Below, one piece after another: positions 18,445 through 25,730 of a DNA stretch of 35,316 bases. Both the position numbers and the translations under genes were made by a program. Location: contig NZ_JFCB01000053.1 of assembly GCF_000725125.1 (NCBI RefSeq), positions 1 to 35,316 of the forward strand, given 5' to 3'. The stretch is from Streptomyces toyocaensis (GTDB lineage Bacteria > Actinomycetota > Actinomycetes > Streptomycetales > Streptomycetaceae). Positions within the stretch are counted from its first letter, which is position 1. Every line of letters begins with the position of its first letter. The notes under the pieces are model-generated. The model was not told the DNA's origin, searched no databases, and saw only the letters and a list, made by a program, of their open reading frames with translations.

Positions 18445-19107
18445 ATGAAGATCGGCATCATCGGAGCGGGCAACATCGGCGGGAACCTCACGCGGCGGCT
18501 CACGGCCCTCGGCCATGACGTCTCCGTCGCCAATTCCCGCGGCCCCCACACCCTGAAGGAACTCGCCGAGGAGACCGGCGCGAGGCCCGTCCGGGCCGAG
18601 GAGGCGGCGCGCGGCGCCGAGGTCGTGGTCGTCACCGTCCCCCTCAAGGCCGTCCCGGACCTGCCGTCCGGCCTGTTCGAGGAGGCCGCGGAGGGCGTGG
18701 CCGTCATCGACACCGGCAACTACTACCCGCAGCAGCGGGACGGCAGGATCGCGGGCATCGAGGACGAGGGCATCACCGAGAGCCGCTGGACCGAACGCCG
18801 GATCGGCCACGGTGTGATCAAGGCGTTCAACGGCACCTACGCCCAGGACATCCTGGACCGCCACCGGCCGGCCGGCGCCCCCGACCGGATGGCCCTGCCC
18901 GTCGCCGGCGACGACGAGGCGGCCAAGCGGAAGGTCCGGGCCCTGATCGACGAGCTCGGCTTCGACACCGTGGACGCGGGCGGGATCGACGACTCCTGGC
19001 GCCAGCAGCCAGGCACCCCGGTCTACGGCCTGCGCGCGGGCGTCGACGCCGTCACCGAGGCCCTCGCGGAGGCCTCCCCGGAACGCGAGCCGGAGTTCAA
19101 GGGCTAG
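18445..19107 (+). CDS. NADP-dependent oxidoreductase of the F420-oxidoreductase family
   Basis: 220 residues. The N-terminal Rossmann motif GIIGAGNIGGNLTRRL (residues 4-19) and the following SVANSRGP, where NSR suggests NADP phosphate recognition, match the NADPH:F420 reductase / PF03807 group. VIDTGNYYP and KAFNGTYAQDI are further features of the group. In this family the hydride is passed between NADPH and F420 or another small substrate; the true substrate cannot be read off. Start ATG at 18445 with an AGGCGAG-like site. It is 103 bases downstream of the EF-hand gene and converges with sdaA, with a shared hairpin between them. Confidence 0.82.
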   Translation: MKIGIIGAGNIGGNLTRRLTALGHDVSVANSRGPHTLKELAEETGARPVRAEEAARGAEVVVVTVPLKAVPDLPSGLFEEAAEGVAVIDTGNYYPQQRDGRIAGIEDEGITESRWTERRIGHGVIKAFNGTYAQDILDRHRPAGAPDRMALPVAGDDEAAKRKVRALIDELGFDTVDAGGIDDSWRQQPGTPVYGLRAGVDAVTEALAEASPEREPEFKG

Positions 19108-19144
19108 GACGGCGGCCGGGCGGCCCCGGCCCTTGCCTTCAGGA

Positions 19145-19189
19145 ACGACCCGCTGGGAAAGTCCGCGACGCATCTGCCCAGCGGGTCGT
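19145..19189. terminator. Bidirectional terminator between the F420-type oxidoreductase and sdaA
   Basis: Arms ACGACCCGCTGGG and CCCAGCGGGTCGT, 13 perfect pairs around a 19-base loop, placed between two convergent stops (19107 plus, 19211 minus). Confidence 0.7.
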
Positions 19190-19210
19190 CGACGCCACGC
19201 GGCACCCCGT

Positions 19211-20578
19211 TCAGCACTCGATGATGTTCACCGCCAGCCCGCCCCGGGCCGTCTCCTTGTACTTGACCGACATGTCCGCGCCGGTCTCCTTCATCGTCTT
19301 GATGACCTTGTCCAGGGACACCTTGTGGGAGCCGTCGCCGCGCATGGCCATCCGCGCCGCCGTGACCGCCTTCACCGCGGCCATGCCGTTGCGTTCGATG
19401 CAGGGGATCTGCACCAGTCCGCCGACCGGGTCGCAGGTCAGTCCGAGGTTGTGCTCCATGCCGATCTCGGCGGCGTTCTCCACCTGCTCCGGGGAGCCGC
19501 CCAGCACCTCCGCGAGCGCGCCCGCCGCCATCGAGCAGGCGGAGCCGACCTCGCCCTGGCAGCCGACCTCGGCCCCGGAGATGGAGGCGTTCTCCTTGAA
19601 GAGCATGCCGATCGCGCCCGCGGCGAGCAGGAAGCGGACCACGCCCTCCTCGTCGGCGCCGGGCACGAAGTTCATGTAGTAGTGCAGGACGGCCGGGATG
19701 ATGCCCGCCGCGCCGTTCGTCGGCGCCGTGACGACCCGGCCGCCGGCCGCGTTCTCCTCGTTCACGGCCATCGCGTAGAGGGTGATCCACTCCATGGCCA
19801 GGGCCTGCGGGTCGCCCTCCGAGCGGAGCTTGCGGGCGGTGTTCGCGGCGCGGCGGCGGACCTTCAGGCCGCCCGGCAGGATGCCCTCGCGGGACATGCC
19901 GCGGTCGACGCAGGCCCGCATCACGCGCCAGATCTCCAGCAGACCCTCGCGGATCTCCTCCTCGGTCCGCCAGGCCCGCTCGTTCTCCAGCATCAGGGCG
20001 GAGATCGACAGGCCGGTCTCCTCGGTGAGGCGCAGCAGCTCGTCGCCCGTGCGGAAGGGGTACTTCAGGACGGTGTCGTCGAGCTTGATGCGGTCGGCGC
20101 CCACCGCCTCCTCGTCCACGACGAACCCGCCGCCCACCGAGTAGTAGGTCCTGCTCAGCACCTCCGCGCCGGACGCGTCGTACGCCCACAGCGTCATGCC
20201 GTTGGCGTGGTACGGCAGTGCCTTGCGGCGGTGCAGCACCATGTCGTCGTCGAAGGAGAAGGCGATCTCGTGCTCGCCGAGCAGCCGGATCCGGCCGCCG
20301 TCCTTGATCTTCTCCACCCGCTCGTCGGCGGACTCCACGTCCACCGTGCGCGGTGAGTCGCCCTCCAGGCCGAGCAGCACGGCCTTGGGTGTGCCGTGGC
20401 CGTGCCCGGTGGCGCCCAGGGAGCCGTACAGCTCGGCCCGCACCGAGGCCACCGAGTCCAGCAGGTCCTCGTTGCGCAGCCGCCGGGCGAACATCCGGGC
20501 CGCCCGCATCGGGCCGACCGTGTGCGAGCTGGACGGGCCGATGCCGATCGAGAACAGATCGAAGACCGAGATGGCCAC
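19211..20578 (-). CDS. sdaA: L-serine ammonia-lyase (serine dehydratase), iron-sulfur single-chain type
   Basis: 455 residues; converts L-serine to pyruvate and ammonia in the cytoplasm. The beta domain begins at once (SVFDLFSIGIGPSSSHTVGP) and the alpha catalytic domain follows from about residue 180. Cys340, Cys382 and Cys393 match the three cluster cysteines of Legionella L-serine dehydratase in spacing (42 and 11), and the chain ends in Cys455, 62 residues after Cys393, exactly like the C-terminal tail cysteine of that enzyme which enters the active site. The GTG at 20578 has AGGAG seven bases upstream. Last gene of the gcvT-gcvH-glyA-sdaA series, 166 bases after glyA, with a 17-base palindrome in that gap, so it may also have its own promoter. 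Confidence 0.95.
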   Translation of the reverse strand: MAISVFDLFSIGIGPSSSHTVGPMRAARMFARRLRNEDLLDSVASVRAELYGSLGATGHGHGTPKAVLLGLEGDSPRTVDVESADERVEKIKDGGRIRLLGEHEIAFSFDDDMVLHRRKALPYHANGMTLWAYDASGAEVLSRTYYSVGGGFVVDEEAVGADRIKLDDTVLKYPFRTGDELLRLTEETGLSISALMLENERAWRTEEEIREGLLEIWRVMRACVDRGMSREGILPGGLKVRRRAANTARKLRSEGDPQALAMEWITLYAMAVNEENAAGGRVVTAPTNGAAGIIPAVLHYYMNFVPGADEEGVVRFLLAAGAIGMLFKENASISGAEVGCQGEVGSACSMAAGALAEVLGGSPEQVENAAEIGMEHNLGLTCDPVGGLVQIPCIERNGMAAVKAVTAARMAMRGDGSHKVSLDKVIKTMKETGADMSVKYKETARGGLAVNIIEC

Positions 20579-20643
20579 GGGAGGACTCCTAAGGGTTCGG
20601 CGGACGGCGCTGTCCACCGGGAGGGGTGGTTCGAAGGATCGGA

Positions 20644-20660
20644 GGAGACGGATCGTCTCC
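20644..20660. promoter_or_regulatory. Palindrome upstream of sdaA, candidate operator
   Basis: GGAGACGGATCGTCTCC: seven-base perfect arms around GAT, 66 bases before the sdaA start. It may bind a regulator, or form a small hairpin in the leader. A further CGTACG pair (20722-20727 and 20736-20741) lies just after glyA. Confidence 0.4.
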
Positions 20661-20744
20661 GCATGTCGTGGTGCGGGGCACCGCGCCCACCCGACCCAGT
20701 GTGCGCGATGCCCCGGACGTCCGTACGACGGAAAGCGTACGAAA

Positions 20745-22004
20745 TTACGTCAGACCGGGGTACAGCGGGTGCTTCTCGGCGAGTGCCGTCACCCGGGCCC
20801 GCAGCGACTCCACGTCGAAGGACGGCTTCAGCGTCTCAGCGATCACGTCCGCGACCTCGGTGAAGTCCTCGGCCGTGAAGCCGCGGGTGGCCAGCGCGGG
20901 CGTGCCGATGCGCAGACCCGAGGTGACCATCGGCGGGCGCGGATCGTTCGGGATCGCGTTGCGGTTGACCGTGATGCCGACCTCGTGGAGACGGTCCTCG
21001 GCCTGCTGCCCGTCCAGCTCGGACTCGCGCAGGTCGACCAGGACCAGGTGCACGTCCGTGCCGCCGGACAGCACGTCCACGCCCACGGCCCTGACGTCGT
21101 CCTTGACCAGGCGCTCGGCCAGGATGCGGGCACCCTCCAGGGTGCGGCGCTGGCGCTCCTTGAACTCCTCGGACGCGCAGACCTTGAAGGCGACCGCCTT
21201 GGCGGCGACCACGTGCTCCAGCGGACCGCCCTGCTGTCCCGGGAACACCGCGGAGTTGATCTTCTTGGCCAGCTCGGCCGTCGAGAGGATCACACCGCCG
21301 CGCGGGCCGCCGAGGGTCTTGTGCGTCGTGGTCGTCACCACGTGGGCGTGCGGCACCGGGTTGGGGTGCAGGCCCGCGGCCACCAGCCCAGCGAAGTGCG
21401 CCATGTCGACCATGAGGTAGGCGCCGACCTCGTCCGCGATCCGGCGGAACGCGGCGAAGTCCAGCTGCCGCGGGTACGCCGACCAGCCGGCGACGATCAG
21501 CTTGGGCTTGCTCTCCTTGGCGAGCCGCTCGACCTCGGCCATGTCGACCTGACCGTCGTCGCCGACGTGGTACGCGACCACGTTGTAGAGCTTGCCGGAG
21601 AAGTTGATCTTCATGCCGTGGGTCAGGTGCCCGCCGTGGGCGAGGTTCAGGCCCATGATCGTGTCACCGGGCTTGAGCAGCGCGAACATCGCGGCCGCGT
21701 TGGCCTGGGCACCCGAGTGCGGCTGCACGTTGGCGTGCTCGGCGCCGAAGAGCTCCTTGACGCGGTCGATGGCGATCTGCTCGATCACGTCGACGTGCTC
21801 GCAGCCGCCGTAGTAGCGGCGGCCGGGGTAGCCCTCGGCGTACTTGTTGGTGAGGACCGAGCCCTGGGCCTCCATCACGGCGACCGGGGCGAAGTTCTCC
21901 GAGGCGATCATCTCGAGGGTGGACTGCTGGCGGTGCAGCTCGGCGTCGACCGCGGCGGCCACCGCCGGGTCGAGCTCGTGCAGGGGCGTGTTCAGAAGCG
22001 ACAT
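20745..22004 (-). CDS. glyA: Serine hydroxymethyltransferase
   Basis: 419 residues, normal length. Interconverts serine and glycine with tetrahydrofolate and methylene-tetrahydrofolate, using PLP. The PLP lysine is K229 in VTTTTHKTLGGPRGG. Other family signatures are ENFAP (36-40), the folate/active-site Tyr region KYAEGYPGRRYYGG (54-67), SGAQANAA (97-104) and DMAHFAGL (200-207). The ATG at 22004 follows the gcvH stop by 14 bases, with GAGGAG ten bases upstream, so it is translated from the same transcript as gcvH. In this context it most likely works toward serine, using the methylene group released by glycine cleavage. Confidence 0.97.
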   Translation of the reverse strand: MSLLNTPLHELDPAVAAAVDAELHRQQSTLEMIASENFAPVAVMEAQGSVLTNKYAEGYPGRRYYGGCEHVDVIEQIAIDRVKELFGAEHANVQPHSGAQANAAAMFALLKPGDTIMGLNLAHGGHLTHGMKINFSGKLYNVVAYHVGDDGQVDMAEVERLAKESKPKLIVAGWSAYPRQLDFAAFRRIADEVGAYLMVDMAHFAGLVAAGLHPNPVPHAHVVTTTTHKTLGGPRGGVILSTAELAKKINSAVFPGQQGGPLEHVVAAKAVAFKVCASEEFKERQRRTLEGARILAERLVKDDVRAVGVDVLSGGTDVHLVLVDLRESELDGQQAEDRLHEVGITVNRNAIPNDPRPPMVTSGLRIGTPALATRGFTAEDFTEVADVIAETLKPSFDVESLRARVTALAEKHPLYPGLT

Positions 22005-22018
22005 GCGGCTACGGCTCC

Positions 22019-22396
22019 TCAGCCCGCGATGTGGGCGTCGTACTCGGCGGCGGTCAGCAGGTCGGCCGGCTCGTCGGTGACGCGCACCTTGAACAGCCAG
22101 CCACCCTCGAAGGGGGCGGAGTTCACCAGCGACGGGTCGTTCACGACGTCCTCGTTGACCTCGGTGATCTCGCCCGTGACCGGGGAGTACAGGTCGCTGA
22201 CCGACTTGGTCGACTCGAGCTCGCCGCAGGTCTCACCCGCGGTCACGGTGTCACCGACCTCGGGGAGCTGGACGAAGACCACGTCGCCGAGCGCGTTGGC
22301 CGCGTGCTCCGTGATGCCGACCGTCGACACGCCGTCCTCGGCGGCCGTCAGCCACTCGTGCTCCTTGCTGTAACGCAGCTGCTGGGGGTTGCTCAT
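22019..22396 (-). CDS. gcvH: Glycine cleavage system H protein
   Basis: 125 residues. Carries the aminomethyl group on lipoyl-lysine between the P, T and L proteins. The lipoylated lysine is K64 in LESTKSVSDLYSP, at the same number as in E. coli GcvH. N-terminal YSKEHEWL and C-terminal GGWLFKV are family marks. The ATG at 22396 has AGGAG nine bases upstream. It is separated from gcvT by 136 bases that contain a hairpin and an 18-base direct repeat, and from glyA by only 14 bases. Confidence 0.96.
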   Translation of the reverse strand: MSNPQQLRYSKEHEWLTAAEDGVSTVGITEHAANALGDVVFVQLPEVGDTVTAGETCGELESTKSVSDLYSPVTGEITEVNEDVVNDPSLVNSAPFEGGWLFKVRVTDEPADLLTAAEYDAHIAG

Positions 22397-22457
22397 GGCC
22401 TGAATTCTCCTGTACGGGGGGGATGACGGATGACTGGGGGGACTGCGTACGGCGCCC

Positions 22458-22480
22458 GTGAGCAGGCACGACGTGCTCAC
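22458..22480 (-). promoter_or_regulatory. Hairpin in the gcvT-gcvH gap
   Basis: Perfect seven-base arms GTGAGCA and TGCTCAC around a nine-base loop that itself contains GCAC/GTGC pairing. It could be a processing or attenuation element within the operon. Too short to call a terminator with confidence. Confidence 0.35.
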
Positions 22481-22504
22481 TTCACACGCGCGGAAAGCCG
22501 TCTA

Positions 22505-22542
22505 CGACGGTGTCACTTCTGCTGCGACGGTGTCACTTCTGC
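22505..22542. repeat. Tandem 18-base repeat (period 20) across the gcvT stop
   Basis: The 18 bases CGACGGTGTCACTTCTGC occur at 22505-22522 and again at 22525-22542. The second copy contains the last codons and TGA of gcvT; the first copy lies just beyond the stop, so the end of the gene looks duplicated. It does not alter the protein. Confidence 0.85.
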
Positions 22543-23651
22543 CGCTTGTAGAACGGCAGCGCCACGACCTCGTACGGCTCGTGGCTGCCGCGGATGTCCA
22601 CGCCGACGCCCTCGGTGCCGGGGGCGGCGTGCGCGGCGTCGACGTACGCCATGGCGATCGGCTTGCCCAGCGTGGGGGAGGGGGCGCCGGAGGTGACCTC
22701 GCCGATCACCTCGCCCCCCGCCACGACCGCGTACCCGGCGCGCGGCACCCGGCGGCCCTGGGCGACCAGGCCGACCAGGACGCGGGGAGGCTCCGCGGCG
22801 GCGCGCTCGGCGGCCTCGGCCAGGGCGGCGCGGCCCACGAAGTCGCCCTCCTTCTCGAACTTCACCACCCGGCCCAGACCGGCGTCGAAAGGCGTCAGGG
22901 AGGTGCTCAGTTCGTTCCCGTACAGCGGCATGCCCGCCTCCAGGCGCAGCGTGTCACGGCAGGACAGCCCGCACGGGACCAGACCCGCGCCCTCACCGGC
23001 CTTGGTCAGCGCCTGCCACAGCTCGACCGCGTGCTCCGGCTTCACGAACAGCTCGAAGCCGTCCTCGCCGGTGTAGCCGGTGCGGGCGATGAGCGCGGGG
23101 ACACCGGCGACCGTGCCGGGCAGACCGGCGTAGTACTTCAGGCCGTCCAGGTCGGCGTCGGTGAGCGAGGCGAGGATGGCGGGCGACTCGGGGCCCTGCA
23201 CGGCGAGCAGCGCGTACGCGTCACGGTCGTCGCGGACCTCGGCGTCGAAGCCGGCCGAACGCCCGACGAGCGCGTCGAGCACCGTCTGCGCGTTGGAGGC
23301 GTTGGCGACGACCATGAACTCGGTCTCGCCGAGCCGGTAGACGATCAGGTCGTCCAGGATGCCGCCGTCCTCTCGGCAGATCATGGTGTAGCGGGCGCGG
23401 CCGGGCTTGACGCCACCGATGTTGCCCACCAGCGCGTGGTCGAGCAGGGCGGCCGCCTGTGACCCGGTGACCGTGATCTCGCCCATGTGCGAGAGGTCGA
23501 AGAGGCCGGCCCTGGTGCGCACGGCGTTGTGCTCGTCGCGCTCGGAGCCGTAACGCAGGGGCATGTCCCAGCCGGCGAAGTCGGTCATCGTCGCGCCGAG
23601 CGACCGGTGCAGGGCGTCGAGCGCGGTACGGCGAGGTTCGTTACTGCTCAT
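22533..23651 (-). CDS. gcvT: Glycine cleavage system T protein (aminomethyltransferase)
   Basis: 372 residues. Moves the methylene carbon from aminomethyl-lipoyl-GcvH to tetrahydrofolate, releasing ammonia. The N-terminal folate fold (FAGWDMPLRYGSERDEHNAVR) is followed by SHMGEI and the catalytic Asp pair D100-D101 in GGILDDLIVYRL; the C-terminal barrel starts near 280. The ATG at 23651 has GGGAGA seven bases upstream, and the 5' untranslated region is a tandem glycine riboswitch. The frame stays open into the riboswitch but there is no reason to start earlier. First gene of the glycine operon; gcvP and the L-protein gene must be elsewhere. Confidence 0.96.
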   Translation of the reverse strand: MSSNEPRRTALDALHRSLGATMTDFAGWDMPLRYGSERDEHNAVRTRAGLFDLSHMGEITVTGSQAAALLDHALVGNIGGVKPGRARYTMICREDGGILDDLIVYRLGETEFMVVANASNAQTVLDALVGRSAGFDAEVRDDRDAYALLAVQGPESPAILASLTDADLDGLKYYAGLPGTVAGVPALIARTGYTGEDGFELFVKPEHAVELWQALTKAGEGAGLVPCGLSCRDTLRLEAGMPLYGNELSTSLTPFDAGLGRVVKFEKEGDFVGRAALAEAAERAAAEPPRVLVGLVAQGRRVPRAGYAVVAGGEVIGEVTSGAPSPTLGKPIAMAYVDAAHAAPGTEGVGVDIRGSHEPYEVVALPFYKRQK

Positions 23652-23683
23652 CGGTCGGTCTCCCAAAGGCATGACGGGCGAGG

Positions 23684-23906
23684 TGTCCTCCCCATCTGTC
23701 ATCGGAACCTGAGAGGTTCGCCATGACCGCCCGCACAGGGGAGGAGCCACGGCTTGCACCTTGGGTGGAGCCACTGGAGTACGGCTGCAGCGGCCCGCTT
23801 TTCAGATGTGCCTCGCCCGCGCGGTAACGGTGCCTGAGAGATTCAAGGGAGGGACTTGCTCCTTCGGCGCCCCGGCGGCACATGGTGCCGGGGACTCTCC
23901 CGCGCG
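23684..23906 (-). ncRNA. Tandem glycine riboswitch upstream of gcvT
   Basis: Two aptamers in series. Each contains the conserved CTCTCAGG core (minus strand of 23833-23840 and 23708-23715). Aptamer 1 opens with GGGAGAG near 23902 and has GCCGAAGGAGCAAG; aptamer 2 has CCAAGGTGCAAG, then the diagnostic AACCTCTCAGG, TTCCGATGACAGA ending. The 3' edge (TGGGGAGGA, near 23686) leaves about 35 bases to the gcvT start. This class binds glycine cooperatively or as a folded dimer and usually turns expression on. In Streptomyces griseus glycine riboswitches upstream of gcv genes are reported to activate glycine cleavage for detoxification. No intrinsic terminator is evident here, so control of translation start or Rho-dependent termination is more likely. 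Confidence 0.95.
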
Positions 23907-24133
23907 GATTCAAACGGCCGGTATGCAGTTGGCGCGCACATCATTGCACGCATCGGCGGCGTCCGGCAGGGGGACCCTTTCCTGGGGTGCACGGGATGTG
24001 CGGGCTCGGTCACGGGGAGCTGTGACAGGCCTGTTTCACGAAAGGCACGGAAACGAGAGACACCTGGCATTACCGTCTCTTTACACTCGGCGGGGACGGG
24101 ACTCGTACCTGACCCCAGGGGAGGACCATCACG

Positions 24134-24802
24134 GTGAACAGGACCACGGCGTGCGCCACGACCTCCGGCGTCGCGCTGCCCCCTCGGCCGGCCGCCCGGG
24201 CCGGCCGGGCCCGCGGCGCGCTGCCGGCGCCCGTCGTCCGCGATCTGCGCGCACGGGGCGGCCGCGGTCCGCGCGCGCTGCTCTTCGGGCCCCGCGACCT
24301 CGTCGTGGTCACCGGACTGCCCGGCAGCGGCAAGTCCACGCTGATGCGGCGCGCGGTGCGGGGCACCCGGATCGACTCCCAGGACACCCGTGACCGCTGG
24401 GACCGCCGCATGCCGCGCCTGCTGCCGTACGCCGTGTACCGCCCGCTGGTCCGCCTGGCCCACTACGCCGGGCTGCGCCGCGCGCTGCGGGCCGGTGAGG
24501 CGGTCGTCGTCCACGACTGCGGCACGCAGGCCTGGGTGCGGCGCTGGCTGGCCCGCGAGGCCCGCCGCCGGGGGGCGTGCCTGCACCTGCTGCTGCTCGA
24601 CGTCACCCCCCAGCAGGCCCTGGCCGGCCAGCGAGAGCGCGGGCGCGGAGTCTCCCGCTACGCCTTCCTGCGCCACCGTGCGGCGAGCGAACGGCTGTTG
24701 CGCGCGGTGGAGCGCGGCCGGGTGCCGGCGGGCTGCGGCTCGGTGGTGCTGATCGACCGGGACGCGGCGGACGGGCTGCGCCGGATCGGCTTCGCGGGCT
24801 GA
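24134..24802 (+). CDS. P-loop ATP-binding protein (AAA_33 / zeta-toxin-like kinase fold)
   Basis: 222 residues. A basic N-terminus of about 55 residues precedes DLVVVTGLPGSGKSTLMRR, a clear Walker A. Downstream lie RIDSQDTRDRWDRR, AVVVHDCGTQAWVRRWLAREA and LHLLLLDVTPQQALAGQRERGRGVSR, the lid-like segment rich in Arg. This order is that of small P-loop kinases of the AAA_33 group; the phosphate acceptor is unknown. The GTG at 24134 has GGGGAGG nine bases upstream. It diverges from the glycine operon across 227 bases, so the two promoters are back to back, and it is followed 53 bases later by the first SseB gene. Whether it belongs to glycine or serine metabolism is not shown by the sequence. 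Confidence 0.8.
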   Translation: MNRTTACATTSGVALPPRPAARAGRARGALPAPVVRDLRARGGRGPRALLFGPRDLVVVTGLPGSGKSTLMRRAVRGTRIDSQDTRDRWDRRMPRLLPYAVYRPLVRLAHYAGLRRALRAGEAVVVHDCGTQAWVRRWLAREARRRGACLHLLLLDVTPQQALAGQRERGRGVSRYAFLRHRAASERLLRAVERGRVPAGCGSVVLIDRDAADGLRRIGFAG

Positions 24803-24855
24803 CCGGATAGCCTTTTCAGCCACAGCAGTGGTTCCAGGCAGGCGGTAGGCGACAG

Positions 24856-25635
24856 ATGGACTTCCCGGCGGACTTCCCGGACCGGACGCACACCCATCCG
24901 CACGGCGGATGGCCCGGCAACGAACTGGAGGAGGTGCTCTCGGCCTCCCTCGGCGTCCCCTCGGCGGGGAGCAGGATCATCGAGGTGCTGGGCCGCAGCT
25001 TCGTCTGGGTCCCGCTGCCGGGCGGCGGCGGCCCGCACAGCGGGCCGCTGGACCTGCCCACCGTGGAGCTCGACGGCCAGGCCTACGTCCCCGTCTTCAG
25101 CTCCGAGGAGCAGTTCCGGCAGGTCGTCGGCTCCCACGTGTCGTACACCGTCGCGCCCGCCGTGGAGTTCGCCCGTGGTCTGCCGCCGCAGGCCGGGATC
25201 GCGGTGAACCCCGGCGGAGTGGTCGCCGCCCCGCTGCCGCCCGCCGCCGTCGCCGAACTGTGCCGGGCCGGACGCACCCCGCTGGACGGGCCGGCGTCCG
25301 GCGGCCGGGTCCGGCTCTTCGAGCCCGACTGGCAGGAGGACCCGGTGGACTTCCTCGGCGCGGCCTCGGAGGAGTTCGACGCCGCCGGGGTGGTGACGAC
25401 CGCCCGCCGCTGCCTCGCCGCGATCGAGACGGAGGCCCCGGTCCTCTTCGTCGGCGTGGAACTCTCCCAGTGGGAGGGAGACGCCCGCACCCTTCCCCTG
25501 GACGCCCTCGGGAGGGCCCTGGGCCGCACCCCGGTCCGCTGGCCGGTCAACCTGATCCTCCTCGACGTGGCCCAGGACCCGGTGGCCGACTGGCTCCGCG
25601 CCAGGGTCAGCCCTTTCTACGAGCGCCGCCACTGA
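24856..25635 (+). CDS. SseB family protein (first of two)
   Basis: 259 residues. An SseB N-terminal domain (about 20-130: GNELEEVL, then YVPVFSSEEQFRQVVG) and SseB C-terminal domain (about 155-259). In E. coli the family is known through enhanced serine sensitivity; the biochemistry is unclear. Some actinobacterial members accompany type VII secretion, but no such genes are here. It ends in DPVADWLRARVSPFYERR, a motif repeated in the next gene. No membrane segment. The ATG at 24856 has a modest AGGCGA ribosome site; a TAGCCT box at 24808-24813 could be its -10. The place next to the serine/glycine operon makes the serine link attractive but that is inference. Confidence 0.8.
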   Translation: MDFPADFPDRTHTHPHGGWPGNELEEVLSASLGVPSAGSRIIEVLGRSFVWVPLPGGGGPHSGPLDLPTVELDGQAYVPVFSSEEQFRQVVGSHVSYTVAPAVEFARGLPPQAGIAVNPGGVVAAPLPPAAVAELCRAGRTPLDGPASGGRVRLFEPDWQEDPVDFLGAASEEFDAAGVVTTARRCLAAIETEAPVLFVGVELSQWEGDARTLPLDALGRALGRTPVRWPVNLILLDVAQDPVADWLRARVSPFYERRH

Positions 25636-25730
25636 CCCGGAGGAGGGGCGCGGGGCACCGCCCGTCGGAGGCCTTCGGCTTACGCTAGGTTCATTGGCTG
25701 GTGAGGTGTGTTACGGAGGGGCGATACAAA

